A DNA stretch of 64,000 nt from Pisaster brevispinus (Eukaryota; Echinodermata; Asteroidea; Forcipulatida; Asteriidae), in NCBI GenBank assembly GCA_023634235.1, contig JAMKCF010000016.1, positions 5,937,140 to 6,001,139 on the forward strand, read 5' to 3'. Made by a program: the position numbers and the translations under genes. The number at the start of each line of letters is the position of its first letter. The stretch's first letter is position 1. Of this stretch, positions 24,230-39,140 are shown in pieces. The notes under the pieces are model-generated. The model was given only the letters and a program-made list of their open reading frames with translations, did no database searches and had not been told where the DNA came from.

Positions 24230-27200
24230 CCCCAGCTGTTAGTTGTTCCATTGTTGTCTCTAACCAAAAGCTATTAACCAATGTCATCCTGAGTTGTTTA
24301 CCAATGTTTTCCCTATTTAGTTGTGAGTGGTTTACTTATGCTTTCCTTAGTAGTGAGTGGAACCAGTGTTGTCCTTACTGACTGTCTTATTTAATGATCC
24401 TATTTGCATATTGTGCCCTTTTCTCTGATAACTGGACAATTTGTATGAACTTACTCCTCCGATTCAAATGATGTAACAGAACTTTAATTATTGTTTTTTA
24501 AACCTAAAATACACTCAATATTTCTGTTTTCACCATGAAATCTCCTCTGAATAATACTAAGAACGTTGCCCCTTCCCTTTAAGTTTACCGTTGTAGATGA
24601 CTATCTGACAAACAAGTTATTTACTGACTTTGATACATGTATGTCCCTCATAGCCTCGTTGTGGCGCTAACTTTCTGATGATCTTGACATGGAGAAAGTC
24701 ATGCAGAAATGCTGCTAGAGGGGACATCTGGACATTTGCTATTCCATCTATAGGCCAACAAGGGCAAAGTCCTGAATGAAGCTCAATTCATCACCTGCTG
24801 CTACACTATCTTATAGCAAGTGGTAATAAATTGTTGAGTTCTTACTCTAAACACATCAAAACAGACTTAAACACCATTTCAGTTCAAAATCTAGCTTCCA
24901 ACTTTCTTACTGAAATTCTTGAAATCAAAGGTAAAATTTGAATTTTAATTCAAGGGAAAAGGTTTTAAGAGGACCAGTCCAAAGTGACATCTTCAATGCC
25001 ATTTTGTAATTAGCTTTTTACAAGCATGTTTGTTGGTGTTTTATCCAGTTAGTTTTACAGATCCAACAGCTCATTCAACAGCCAATTAAAATTACATGTC
25101 AATGTTTTGAATAAGTAAAACTCACTGAATTTGGATTTTATTTATCACATTTGTTGTTGGTTCTGGCATGTATTTTATGCACGGTACTTCAGCTTTTGCA
25201 CTCAGTTTACTTTAGTTGGTTGTATAAGATGTCTTCATCACCACAGTAAAACTCTTTCTTTGGATTTGAAATCACATGGGATGGGAGCCAAAAAATAAAT
25301 AAAATAATGTAACATTATACCTAATCAATAAATTAGTATCAGGAGAACACACAAATTTAGCCCACATCTTACTTTTCAAAACAGGTTATAAAATTAACTT
25401 TACAACTGTGTTACTAAGATGTCATCATTCACTTTTTGTGTACCAACTTTTCATTGAGTTAGTAATTTTTCTTTGCATGGAAGGGGGTAAGGTTCCACAC
25501 CCTTCTTCCATGCACACAATGTAATGTTTTCAACGGACAAAAAGCCGTAAGGAATAAAATGGCTTCTGACAATAAAATGTGGCATTTATACTGACATTTC
25601 TGTTGCTAGAATTACTCCCCAAGACATGTTTTCCCATTCCCATGTGGAATTGAACTTTCCTAGAATGACTTATAAATGGCAGAAAATCGATTAAACTTTC
25701 ACTCTCAGTTTTCTAGAAACACATTTTTGCACATTGCTTACGTTACTCTGGTAAAATTTCTTCAATTTCCTCACGCACCTGTGCAAAGCCTAGACAAGTA
25801 GGTGTTAAAAGAATACAGACAAGTATCTTTGTTGATAAACCAATCACAAAATGCTATGGCAAAATGAACAGTTGAAAAGGAAACTATCCATGGGTAAATT
25901 GCTGTCTCTCTCTCTAGTCTTGTCCACTGTGTGTACAGGTCACAAGGCAGAAGGACATCCAGCTATCTAACTGTGACTTACTGTTAAACATTGTCAGCGC
26001 AGTAAAATATACTGGATTGGCTAAAAAAGACTTAGTCAGTTTGTTAAAATGAACCGTAAAATAATCAAGTATTTCTGACATATAAAAATAACTGCATTTA
26101 TATAAATCAAGTAATTTTTTACAAAACCAAGAACTACATAAAACAAAAATTGCAATGGTTTCTTTGAGACAGTTCTTCTCATACATGTAATAAATTATCA
26201 TAAAATATCTTCTCATCTGCAGTTACAATCCTCAGATCATAAATATGTTTATCGTGATATTAAATGCACAGACAGGGAAGGAACATGGAGGGGAAAAAAA
26301 AGAAGAAAAAAAAAACACACACGCACGCAAGTAAGTATATAAAATTACAACCAAATTTTCGCACAACAATAAATAACGAATCATGGTAATTGTTGGAAGC
26401 ACTGACGTCACAAGTTATCAGAGGTTGTTTTTGTATTGGAACAGTTATTTTCTATCATGAATGAAATGATGAAGTCCATCTATCTGTACTTGTAGTCTCT
26501 CAAAAGAACGCATTTCAAAAATCTTTGTCAAAAACAATCTCATGTCAATCTATCCCTGAATTTAATTTCTTCCCTCAGCCCTACATTTCAAAAGACAGAA
26601 CTTCCTTAGACATGAAGTTTTAATCACAGAGAAAACAAATCCCTCAGAGAGAATTATTCATCCAAAAACATTTCTCCTTTAGTAAACAAAGATAAATTAC
26701 TCAACAGAGTTCATCTTGTACAGATCAAATTCCACATTGATATCAATAATGAAACATATTTAGACGTGAAAGTAGTTTTCTTTACTTTTCAAAGAGGTAC
26801 ATTTACTTCAATCTTCTACGGCGAGGATTTTGCCGTCTGTTTTCACAAGAAATTGAAATACAGAATCTATACATTTGGTGTAATTGAAACATTTTTTGTG
26901 TTTGTTCTGTAGTAGAAACAGAAAATCTTAGGGCAGATATCTTTAGAACATTATTGTTTTTCAATCTAAAACTTTTACCTAAAACACTCTGTTTCTCTTT
27001 ATGAAAAGAACATCAATGACACGTATTTGTCAGTTTTCTTTGAAGATATCATTCCTTAAAATTAAAGGCTGTTTGATGTGGTGCACTTTTCCCACAAACC
27101 AATATGATCCATTTGAATTGACTGGCTTACCAATAGGCTACATAGTATTTACTCTGCCCTCACTCACATTAATGAAAGTTTGATCTTATCCTTTCTGAGG

Positions 27201-28388
27201 CCACCATCTAGTTATGATATATTACTTAACCTTTGTCATTTAGAAAGCATCTATCATCAGCACAGTTGTGAAGCCATCGCTCTTCACATACTTACAATTA
27301 ATGTATTATACTGATTAAGGACAAATCATATACAGTCAACAATACACAGTTGAATGGAATGACTTTGATTTCAACTCCCATGTGTGCAGTGTGAACAGCA
27401 CAACCTTCAGCAGTTATTGCTGTTGTAATATAATGTGACAGCAAACATGTTTACTAGCCTTCATTTGAAACCCATATAAGCCCTGGGGTTTGTGGCCCTG
27501 CCCAAGATTTTGGTCAGAATAGACAAAGTCATGCATGTATTATTACCTGAAGAATAAACCCAAACCCAGGCTTGATCAATTTCATGGCAATGTTATGTGA
27601 ACATTCAGAAATTAGGGTAGCAGAAAATGCCACGCTTGTATACATACATGTAGGCATATTTCACAGGTAAGCAAGGAATTCAGCTTACCATTATGTAAAA
27701 AAAGCATGTCCTTCTTTGCAGTGGTAACCATGTTAAAGATATAACGGTGATAGTAAATGCAGAATAATTTGGCGCATACAATTTATTCACAAAAACTAAA
27801 CAATGTTATTTTAAAGTTGTAATTAAACCTTTATAAGTGTCATGAGTGTAACCTGTTCACATTGCTTCCTTGTAGTTACATCAGCATTCACACTATTACC
27901 AAAGTTACTAAAGGTTGTTTGGCACAGGGATAGAGAGTAACAGGGTATTATAGGATCAGCTCAAAAATCTGAAGTCAAACAACAAATCCTTCAAGTTCCA
28001 AACCAGGTTCCAGATCAATGGCTGTTTGTTAAAGTTCTTCAAACTTCCACACATCTGAGATGTACTTCTTTCTATACAGGAGCCTATGGTTAGAGTAACT
28101 CACGTACATATCCTGGTTTGATTACATTACAGGTTTGATACTGTCTATTTCATTGCGTATATCTAGATCCAAGACATAATATGAAGAGACAAGATAATGA
28201 GTTGATGGTGTGTACCTTCAGGGCACACCTTATATTATTAATCTACAATGCTATATAACATGCACTATCGCATACAATCAGTACATATTAACACAGATCC
28301 TCAGTACTAGTTCTGTACCAGTATTCCAAATCAGTTGTGTTAGCTAAAGCATAAAAGCTTCGTCTTCTTTTATATTTTGAGGGGTGTC

Positions 28389-28410
28389 GGGGGGGGGGGG
28401 GGGTGGGGGT
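28389..28410 (+). repeat. Poly-G tract
   Basis: About 15 consecutive G then T and five G. Similar tracts occur near 18972, 19051, 23979, 24037, 24183, 33205, 45873, 58323 and 60726 on the plus strand, and as C near 20148, 24203, 35636 and 51791. They could form G-quadruplexes or mark error-prone positions. Confidence 0.85.
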
Positions 28411-29100
28411 GTCTTTGAGGCTTTAGAAATCTAAGCCTATCCAATCTTTATGCTCTCTATCTTGCTCCAGCACTGCTGTTGTCAAAGCCTAGGGTGTCTT
28501 CACAACATTTAAATGTCAGTGGTCTTCCTAATCACATTTCACTAGACACTATTTGGCAACACCTTCATAACTCACCTATTCCAATTTCAAGATAACTTAC
28601 TGTAAAAACCACTTGCCCAATACATTTTCCAACTAGAAGAGTCTTGATCTACAGAAGTTGGCACTGTATGAATATGAGTATCAAGAAAATATTCTTGTCC
28701 AGTCAAATCTGGCAAGGTGTATTTTATGCTGAGTACTAACATAGAACCACACCCTCCCTTACAAGTTAATATTGGCAGGTAATGAAAAGGTCATTTTACT
28801 TTCATATCTTACTATGGTATTAATCAAACTCAACACCAGACACATGTCAATAAACAACAAGCTGTGAAAAAGACCAACAGAGTTAACAGCTTAATTAACA
28901 ATGGTGACAAAGGAATCAATAGATACTGCAGTATGTCTACCTCACTAACGACCAAGGATTGTTTGTTACTGGCCACTGTCTGACTTAAACCATGGAGCAA
29001 GAACCTTGCTCTATGCTTAAACAAAGGTGTCACCTGCTCAATACCAATGCACTGTTGTCATGAACACAGCCAATTGCATTGACCTGCAGTGCAGAAAATA

Positions 29101-29128
29101 TTGCTTAGCAAATTTAATTGCTAAGCAA
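29101..29128. repeat. Perfect 11-bp hairpin
   Basis: TTGCTTAGCAA, loop ATTTAA, TTGCTAAGCAA. Related CTGCTAAGCAAA and GCTCAGCAAA occur 70-110 bp further right, so it may be the edge of a decayed element. Confidence 0.5.
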
Positions 29129-32100
29129 ATATTAGAAGGGAACCAGTCACAAACAAAATGCATTTTATGGCAGACTGGCTAGTTACCAGCTTCTGCTAAG
29201 CAAAATTCACTGTGCTCAGCAAACTGGTATAAGATTTTCCCCTGGGGAGTCCTTGTTATTACAAGCCTTGGGGCAATTTGCTTGGGGTTGAAGTCCTGGC
29301 TACATCATCATTGACCGATTGTGGTCAGTTGGGCTTTTCTCTGTAGTCAAACAATAACTGGCCAGACCCAAGAACCATGGGATCTGGTGGACACTTGACT
29401 GACCGTAAACCGTGCCTATTGCCAATTCATAACTCATCAGTATTGAGTTCTATTGATCCAAATGAGTCACCATACAGCAACACTCATCTGGCACATGGTC
29501 CATGGTCTGGTACATTTGAAAGCAATTACAATAACGATTTCTAGTTACAATAATTGAATTACTCAACTGCTAATCCATTTAACCCTGGACCATTTGCTAG
29601 AATTTCAGGCGTATATCTGGTGTAGTGTTGTCAACCTGAAAATATTCAGACCAAGATTGAAATATTGTGACAATCAAAACAGAAAACTGAAGTTCAGATA
29701 CAAAAATCCATGAGCTGGAGGACATGAAGTCCCCACCTCAAATCTGACACCAAGAACAAGACCAGTACCTTCCAATATTACTAACATTCCAGAGAGAAAT
29801 TTGTATAACATTTTAAGAGAGACAAATCGGTTCCCTTTCGAGTTTACAAAAGAGAGTGTTCTAAAAGATTGAACTAACACATAAACCAAAATGTCAAATG
29901 GAATTTTCATGAGTTGGTTGTTTTATTGATTTGACAGAAAGGCAAACTCCCCATGGAATCTTCCCTCACATTATCTGCAACCTACCTTACCTCCATGAAC
30001 CTAACAACTCACTGAAAAGGTCTAAGGTATTCATATTAGGATGAATACACAGCTCCCAATGAAACAAAAATGCTTTTCTGACTGTGCTAAAATATGTAAC
30101 TTATATGTCAGGATTAAAGACGTATGAGACAATATCAGTTTGTTACTAAAGAAAACAAAACTCACAGGAGTCTTGTTTATGTACTTTGTTTGAGACTATT
30201 TCGTGGTTATGAAAACATCTCTCAGGAAGTTATGACAGTCTGTGTGAGTGTTTCTACTGCTATGCCAACACTGTCATTCCTTAAACATTGGGGTTAGGAG
30301 ACCAGACAAGCTGTTGATAGGAGAAAGTAACAGCTGGCTGCGGATCTAACGACCAGGGAATGCAAGCAACTCACCCATGTCTACAACCATCTCAAGCACA
30401 AATTCTTCATTCCAAGCAGTTCAACCAAAGCACCATTTTACATTTGAAAGTTAACTTCCAATTGACATTCCGCTGCTAAATCTTTACAAGCTGGATGCAG
30501 TTTCATGCACCAGACTCTTCGCTTTAACAAGGCATGAAGTCATTTTCTGAGCATCTACACCACAATTATTTCAACTTGGGCACATATCTGTGAATGAAAA
30601 CCAAAGTGATGGTCTCTACAACCACCTTGAAACAATAATGCACTCAGAATTATTCTATATTTTGAGCGATCTTAAAATTCCTGATGAATTGGAGATAGAT
30701 TAGCACTGATCTTGCATTAACAATGATTTCAGAAAATTTAAACACTGTGTGCTTTGCATGAGTATTAAGTACACTGGTGGCAATAGGAAAACCCAACGTC
30801 AATAGTCTGAGTGTTTGTAAACTCTTGCTCTACCCAGCAGAATGAATAAGGACTTGCCAGGGTGGGGATTATAGCATGTTTGAACTTCAAGATCTTCAGA
30901 GCATCACCCACTTAACCACTTATAAACACTTCATTATTCTTATTTTTAAACCTTGTCAAACTCAACATTTCATTGACAAACAAATATTGTGTGCTCAAAA
31001 GTGCTTAATAACATTTTTTTAAAGATTTAATTGTATGCTTATTTTATCCTCATGTAGGAATGGAAGGAAAAATACAATCTAGATAGATTGTAAATAAGTA
31101 CTTTCCAGATGCAATACATTTGAGTTTGCTTGGTATTAAAACAAACTTGCAAACTTCTCTTTATAGCTATACACATGTTAACACCATGATATTTCTAGCT
31201 TTAACTGAGTCTTGTTTGAGCTGATCTATTACCATCATTAACCATAACTTATTCCACATGAAAATCCTCTACATCCAGAAAATGGTATTCAAATGTGTCC
31301 CTTGTGAATTCCAAACTGTCTACCTAGATTGGACACTATAACTACTTTGGTCACCTGCATGAGTGATGGGCTACAGTATTGGTATTGTGTGTTTGATATT
31401 AATTGCAGATGTGGACGGTTCACATTTTGGGATATTGTTTTGCCATAAACAAAAACTCTGTGAATTTGTTTTTGGCTTTGGCTGTTGGTTCCACTGAAGA
31501 CTAGGCATATTAGCACTGAATGATATAGTCTGAGCTAAAAAAACACACACAAAAACCCTCAAACCTTTCATGTTGACAACTCTCTGACACTTTGTTAATT
31601 GTCAGAAGTCAAATCTAAAGATACTTCAATAGGAAAAAAACATTGGAGTTCAACTTTATCTCTTAAAAAATCATTTTAATACAATTTAGAGACATGTTAT
31701 CTATAGATGTATCCCAAGTAGGTCAGAGGTCATGATTAATCGTAGTCTGCTTAATTGATTACAGTAATTTTTAACAAAGAGAAAAACCAGGCAAGTCAAA
31801 CTGACTCAATGTAACTCGGTGTGTGCCTGAACTTTTCAACTAATTTCATTTTTTTGCACTTTAATGTTGATAGAACAGTGAACAGTCTGCAGGTAATTCA
31901 AGTGGGAACCTTCCACACTCAAGAACAGATAATATATAACTTCCTACACTGTACTGAAGCTGTTCAAACTATAGAAGAGTTTGTTTTATTGAGTGTAGTG
32001 GCTTGACAGCTACACAATGACCTTGCCGTCATCAGGCCATCAAATAATTGGGTCATCAGCATCTTTGTTTCCCAATATTACTGTCAATGAATCTTATCAT

Positions 32101-32238
32101 CAAAGTGTTTTTTTGTTACAAGATGATCATGATGGATTTCAAATAACTCCACTTTCATGCAATGTACAGATTTCCCTACATGGTTGCATTCATGGACTGT
32201 CGTTTGAAATGCATCTAGCAAGACTGAGTGACACGAGA

Positions 32239-32418
32239 TTCAGCACCAAATGTTGTACCAGTCCTCCTGTGTAACACATGCTCTGAGGCAATGACAGAAA
32301 TGTTTAGCCTTTCTGAGGGAATCCACCCTGTTTGCCAAGGGTGCACTTCCATCTTCACAAACACAGCAGAGATGACTGCTTTATGCGCAAAGTGCAAATC
32401 TCTTGCCGATTTGACTTA
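32239..32418 (+). CDS. Possible Cys-rich (zinc-binding) terminal exon
   Basis: A short open frame to a TAA encodes three CxxC pairs within about 45 residues: LCNTCSE, then VCQGC 16 residues later, then LCAKCKS 13 residues on, ending SLADLT. Three evenly spaced CxxC pairs are uncommon by chance and suggest zinc binding. An acceptor-like ATTCAG|CACC precedes it near 32242. No upstream exon, promoter or polyadenylation signal could be tied to it, and I do not recognise the family. Confidence 0.25.
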
Positions 32419-35400
32419 ACACCGAGCAAGTGTCCCACCACCACAGAAGAACAAATCATGAAACAGCTTTTTTGAATGGACTGCATTTTCTCAAAGGGTG
32501 TGATTATGTGCATGGAAACCGACTGCCCTAGAAACCCTGTGAAACCCTCAGCGCAAAGGAACATCAAGTGAAGCTTGTTGCTAGGAGACACATTTACAGA
32601 CATCCTAATGACATCCACTATTCAATTTTCTATGTTCATTATTCAGTTACATCCATTTCTACTTTCAATACACTGATGGAGTTTAGGATGTATAAATGTA
32701 ACCAGCAGCCTTTTCTAGGGCTGCAGAGTTATCTGCATATATATCATCACTTCTTCACTACAGCAAGTACAAGATTTAGCCAAGATTTCCTGCACAACCT
32801 ACTCACTTTAAATATTTTAGTTCTGTTAAATGCGCAGGCAGACAAGCAACAAGAAATGTCCTTGTAAGCCAAGGACACTTCTGCAAATGCCAGTATTGTT
32901 TTTTCAGTGAAATCTTTTTATTTTCACCCAAGACACTTACTGCTTCAAAATAAGAGGGGAATGAGACAAAAGTAAACTATATTGATGCCATTTCAGGCTT
33001 TTAGCAATCGTCTGCTTACCAGTTAACATTTTTCAAATAATCTAGCTAATATTTGCAATCCTTTTTAACTAACTTTGTTTTCTTCAGTCATCCCAACAGT
33101 AGCTCTTAACACCCTACCAAATATCTCTACTTAATATGGGCTTCTAGATTGTCCAATTCTTAAATTCAGCATAAAAAGAGCTTTTCAATGGTATGAAACA
33201 CACTGGGGAGGGGGGGGGGTGCAGATCATTTGATGAATCTTAAAAACATTTTATTTAATCATACAAAGCTAATTGTTTTCTAATTCTGTTGTAAAGTGTA
33301 GTGTCAAACAAACACAAAACTATCGGCCCTCTCACTGGATTTCTTTTTCCATGTTAAATGTATTTACATTTACTCCTACTGTTTTGCACTGTAAACAATT
33401 TTTTTCAATTGCTTCTATAATGTTTCAAAGAAAAGAAAACATTTTGAATTCAGTTCTATCCTTCTATTGAATTGCTTAATACAGCTGGGTGACCAGAGCG
33501 GGTGTACATACAACATGAGGGGAGGCTGTTATTATTCAACTCCCCTCCCAACCACCCCTACAATTGTCACCCGATCTTCAACCCAACAGGTATGACTGAT
33601 ACATGGTCAAAGAAACTCTGCTTTCTACAAAGCACACATAGTTCTTTCAGTTTCTATACCTGTGGCCTGTATTCCAGCCCACCCTCGCTATTCAACTCCT
33701 ACAAAGTTGACAAACCTGTGTATTATGGCGGGATAAGTATAAGCCTTATTCTGCGGCAACTGAATAGAAGTGAGCCAGTATGGAAGAGAGAGCTATGGTA
33801 TGTCAACATCTGGGCTGATTCACTGCAACCAACCCTGCATAAGAAGCTAGTAGGGTGTTTGTTTAAGCCTGCAACTAGTCACAAATCTACAGCCTTGTGC
33901 ACTTTCCCCAAAGCTTAGAGTAACAGGCACTGAGGAGCCAGGAGGTTGAATTTGGAAGCGTCTAATCCCACAACCCATAACCCCTCCATCTCCCTTCCTA
34001 CCCATTGGACCAACTCCATGGCCACCGGGCTGCAGGCACTTGTGGGTAACCATGCTGTTAACAGACAAATCATAACTCCATCGGCCAACTTCCACAAACT
34101 CCATACTATTACACTCTTAAAAGTAAGCAACAATTTGCAGCAACACTATTCAAAAGTGAGTTAATTTGTTTTTGTATGCCATCATTAAATTATCCTGAGA
34201 ATATCAAAAAAACAGTTCTTAACATGGTGTATTCAGTTGTAGTTTGGTCAAAGTTGCATGATTTAAAATTGCACATGTTATAAGACATAAAAGCTTTCTC
34301 ATTGTTGCACGTAAACATCAGTTCCATACCCCTCAGCTTACAGCGAACAACCTCAGTATTTCAGACTTTTGAAGTCCACTTCCCTTTAAACAGACTACCA
34401 TCTAAATTATATATTTTTTTATTGAAAATGGCTGGTAACCAACAAAGGTTGCTAAACAAATTGTTTTCCTTCAAGGCATTTTACCTGTTGTTTGTGATTC
34501 AGAATCCAACCATCGAACAATTCTCTGTAGATATACACATTCCCTCATCACTTCCATTAAGTGTGAATCTATGTCATATACAAACCTGTTCTAATTCTAA
34601 CAGAATACCCTTGTGAGTTTCACTGGGGACCCTCGTGATAAACCTACAGTGAGAATGAAGGAGAGAACCCCAGCGACAGCTAATGCAATATACAGCACAG
34701 GTTGTGCTCTCGGTGGTTCAGTTCAGTGTTAATACAAGGCGGTGACTCCAAAGGACTATGCCTGACCAAACTATGCCAAGAGCGACACACCTAATACCAT
34801 TGCAGGCTTGAATGCACAGTCATATCAGATAACGCCACTCATAACCTTTCCAAAATTAAAGTGATTACAATTGGCAAGGGGGTATGCAGGCAGGGCTAGA
34901 TTCCTCAATTTGATGGACTGAAATTCAAGTGCTTCAGAATGCAAACTCAATTAGAATATGTCTTCTAAAATCCCAGTCTTCAATTTCAAAAGGTCTGATA
35001 TTCACAAGCTTGATCAAATTAATGTATTAGTAATCTCAATTGTTTAGTGGATATATGAGATGTGTGTATGTATCCGTGCTCAGTTACAATAAGTATCAAC
35101 ATTTGTTTACCACATACCTCCCAAGCATCCCCCCTATAATAAAAACCCTAAAACATCAATAAATAAATACAAAATAAACAAAATATATAAAAAAACAACA
35201 AAACACAAACAAAAACTACACCGATTAAAAACTATGAATACATGCTCAAAAGGAGCAATGTCAAAGTAGATCAAGGTATGGTTAGTGGTAGGACCATGTG
35301 ATAATCTCTCTGGAGTAGAGCTGCAGTGACTCTACAAAAGAGCAAGTTGTTTTACTGGCAATCTGAACAGGTTGCTGTGATTATGTTTCGGGGAATGCAT

Positions 35401-38400
35401 TCTCCATGAGACAATCACAGTACACTGGTTGAAGCTTAAAGTAAAGCATCCAGCTCTTCTCATATTCAGCATTACTCAAGGGAGATGTACCTCATGGGGC
35501 AAGTGATAACCTTACTTACCTTTACTACTACTACCATTGTTATCGCTCTATGTCACCATGCAAAGCTTTCAGTCTTACTTTACAAAATAAAGCATCAACA
35601 ATTAAGTTCATTACTTTTTAAGATAAATACTAATCCCCCCCCCCAAAAAAGGAAGTACACGGAAAATGTCTGAGAAAAAAGGTTTTTTGTAGGGTTCAAA
35701 TATATCATGGAGGAGTGGGTCCATGGATGAACTGAACAGCATTCATGGTAATTAACTTTGCATAGCTGTGCATGTACACAATTTACCCACAAATCAAAAC
35801 ACAATCTGCCGAACAATCTAAACAAACTTATCGGGCCACAGAAAAGTAAATTGATTCATTTGATTGAACTTCCTGAGATAGAAGCGTGACTGGCCAGACT
35901 TTATTATGGATTAACAGAGATATAAGAAAGTAAACCAGTTTGACCTTCTGTGCCGTCTCCAAGCTGCCATTTTCTATCCAGACCTAAAGCCATCTCAATT
36001 TGTTTTCTTATTATTGAATGCCTCAAGCATAGCTGACCACACCTCAGAATGATGACCAGCTCTTATTTCATTTACTTATTATATTTATTATGATGATGTC
36101 CAAGCTTAACTCTGGACAAATAGAATACATTGAACAATAGAGGAACGTTGGATTGATTCCAAGGTGATGCAAACACTGTCTGTTAGTACCAAGATTCTTA
36201 CTTAGTAAGACTTACAAATGCACCTTAATTCACACACCCGGTTCCTTAATTATGTTTCCAAACAAGGGATCTCTCTCTGAACCTGTGCAGAGCTTCCCCC
36301 TTTTAACTAACTTGCCAAAGTTTTTGCTTTTAACAACAAGATCAAAGAAGAATAGCCTATCACAAAGCTTTGTTACACAGCGGCCTTTGTGTAAATGTAG
36401 AGCAATAAACCTCCCATATAAAAATAAAATATGTTTGATGGTACCCAGAGGTTGGATATGACTTTTTGTTTGCCAGTTTTGTGTTACTATTATTTGACAA
36501 GGTCACGTCACCAGTAGTGATTGAATACTCGCTCTTGGTGTTGTGGGAAGACTATTGATTATTTGATGAGACTGTGATGATTTAGAAAGGCGCCAGCTTA
36601 CTTGCATCCGATTCAAAACCTCCCATCTCATATTAACTTCAGTTCCTGTAATAAAACGTCTTTTATTGATAATGCTCATACCAAACATGAATTTGCTTTT
36701 TGGACAGTAGGCACATTATAACCAGATGACATCAAAGGCATAGCAGCAGGTGAGTAACCCAAATTAATGGTGCACAGCTGACGGTTTATACACCCCAAGG
36801 GTCCACAATGCCAACAGGTAAGAAATCTAGCACCTTGCCTGAAGGTACACAGGGTCACAACACCAAATACTCTACCCCTACAGAGACTATATAATATGCC
36901 ACAGGGCTGTATTACCTTAAGACAATGTGTCACCTGTCAGCACTTGTAGTCATCATGCCTACCTCTTGTTATTCTAACAAAGCCACCATGTAGAAAATCA
37001 ATTTTTGTTTGTGGAAATGAAATAAAAATCAGTTGTTGATGTAACATGTTTATGCTGTGGTAAAGATAACACACTATTATTTGACATTTTAACTCCAATT
37101 ATATTCTCAAAGGTTGCAGAAATTCCATTTAATTCAATGTTTCTTCATACATAACTACTATTCCCTTGTGGCTTATTACTTGAAACTATAATTCAACAGA
37201 ACAAATGAGCAACTTCAGGAGAAAAACTGACAAATGAAGGTAAAAGGCCTGGATTAACACAATCATTTCTTAATTCAGAAGGAAATTTGTTCACTGACGT
37301 CAACCACCTAACAACATTACATGTATCAACAAACTGAAACTTGAAAATGCTGTAAGACTCACACTAGAAACAAACCACAGTATGAGAATGTCTTAAACTC
37401 TCATCTCCAAAAACCTTGGACAGTTCATCAATTCTGATTGGTCGAGAGGAGTTTGTGGCCATGTTTAAATGTGCTATATAACACGGTGAAGTTCTCAACT
37501 TTTAAAGGCTTCTGGATAATTTTAACAGAAAGGTATTTATGAATGAGAATAAAAGAGTAGGGACCCTGTGATAAAGGACCTCACCTTGGGCCCGGTCCTT
37601 TATCACATGGCCATAATCATGCAGGTTTCTAATGGCCATTCAAGACCTCGTCGCCAACTCTTTTATTCCCTAATGGAAGAATCCATATGGTGAGGACTAA
37701 ATGCTACCAACGTTACAAAATGTTAGAAGCCTCCTGCATGACTAAAAAGGGTCCTATCTATTTGTTTTCTCTTTTTTTTGCTTGGGAAACCTCTTCACCA
37801 CAACAACTTATGATTCCTTTGATATTTCAATGCAGGATGAACTCTTCCTCACACTAACAACCCTTTAATATCAGCTCATCCGGTTGACCAGCGTAGATTT
37901 GGGGGTTTTGTTTCGATTGTCAATTTCAATCAGGACTGATAAGCGTTGTCATCACTCTGGTCAAACTTATGATTGGTCATTGATAAATGTTCATAACAAC
38001 CAATGAAATATCACTGCCCATCTGCCCTTGGCATGTCAGATATTTTTTAGTTTAACAGCTTCAACATTTTAAAAGACAAAATAATTGAGTCGTTATATAC
38101 ATGATAAAGCATGACAGATTTATCACAGCGGATGAATGTATAGAATAACAGCTGTTTTGTGTAATGACAGAAATATGTGATTTGAAATTGCACACAACCT
38201 TTATACCAAGAAACCAAACAATGACAAAATATTTCTGGTATTAAAGAAGTTTGACAAGCAAAGAAAAAAATAGAGTAATAAAAAGAAAATTAAACGAGGA
38301 ACACCGACATGGTGGGTAAAAACCTAAAATCCCCCCCTTTTCCTATTCTTCAGTCTTGGTTCCTGATGTTTTTATGGCAGTCATTCACCTTCTCATTGGT

Positions 38401-39135
38401 TGTTCAGTAAAACCATAGAAAAACACACTTTATTATTTCTATCAAACCTGCATCTCAACAAGCAATATTTAAGCTCCATCAGCAGCAGCAAATCACCAGC
38501 AATAAATCTGTAGATGAGCAGAATTAACATACTACTAATCTCACCAATTCTCCTCCACCATTATCAATAATGCCAGTGGGCTTCTCTCGTCCTACCATTA
38601 GTCTCCCTTTGGGCTTTCTCTAACCATCGTATATCTTTCCCACTATTTCTCTCTTTCACTGGTTCTTGACTTGAAGAAATAGCTGATTTTTCATATACAT
38701 TTTATTATTTTAAATGTTCTGGAAATGTTCCGCATGACTTTGTTAAATTTGATACAAATCAACTCAAACAGAGTCAAAACTTAATAATATTTACAGCTAT
38801 GTGAATTTTAGTTTTCCTGATTTAGCTATGTTTACAACCCAAAAGTGTGAGTGATCCGAACTGCAGCAACCAAGCATCTCAAATATGTGAAGTTGGACAA
38901 AACAAGTAAATGTCTCTGGAGTGTTTGACTTTCTACAGGAACATCTCTGTGATTTAACAAGGGAAATCATAAGCACTGTAAATCTATAATGACATTATCA
39001 AGTCTGTGATCAGAAGGTAAATGGATGATAGTGGCTTTCCCTGCAGTCTATAGCTACCACCAAGTATCGATTCATCAACCAGAAGGCATCGGAATTATGA
39101 CATCATCAACATACACCACCACCTTTAGGCATTGT
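32419..39135. other. Non-coding tract
   Basis: Holds the inverted-repeat element at 37545-37670 and an A-rich low-complexity stretch near 35150-35225. The 138-residue frame at 33502-33918 has no family signature. Confidence 0.55.
37545..37670. mobile_element. Inverted-repeat element with a 13-bp perfect inner stem
   Basis: Outer arms AATAAAAGAGT (37548-37558) and ACTCTTTTATT (37657-37667) are exact complements. Inside, GTGATAAAGGACC (37568-37580) and GGTCCTTTATCAC (37594-37606) form a perfect 13-bp stem with a 13-nt loop. It looks like a small foldback element and is non-coding. Confidence 0.5.
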
Positions 39136-39140
39136 AATAC
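39136..39140. repeat. Left target-site duplication (AATAC or ATAC)
   Basis: The bases just outside the left LTR are AATAC; the right flank reads AATAC if the last LTR base is counted in, or ATAC at 45680-45683 otherwise. The right-hand partner is 45679-45683. Confidence 0.8.

Larger units (their letters stand above)
23046..32238. other. Non-coding tract
   Basis: About 9 kb with poly-G runs (23979-24190, 28389) and a small hairpin at 29101. No reading frame with recognisable content. Confidence 0.55.

Noticed and set aside
24004..24381. 125-residue Gly-rich frame
   Set aside because: Created by poly-G runs in a repeat.
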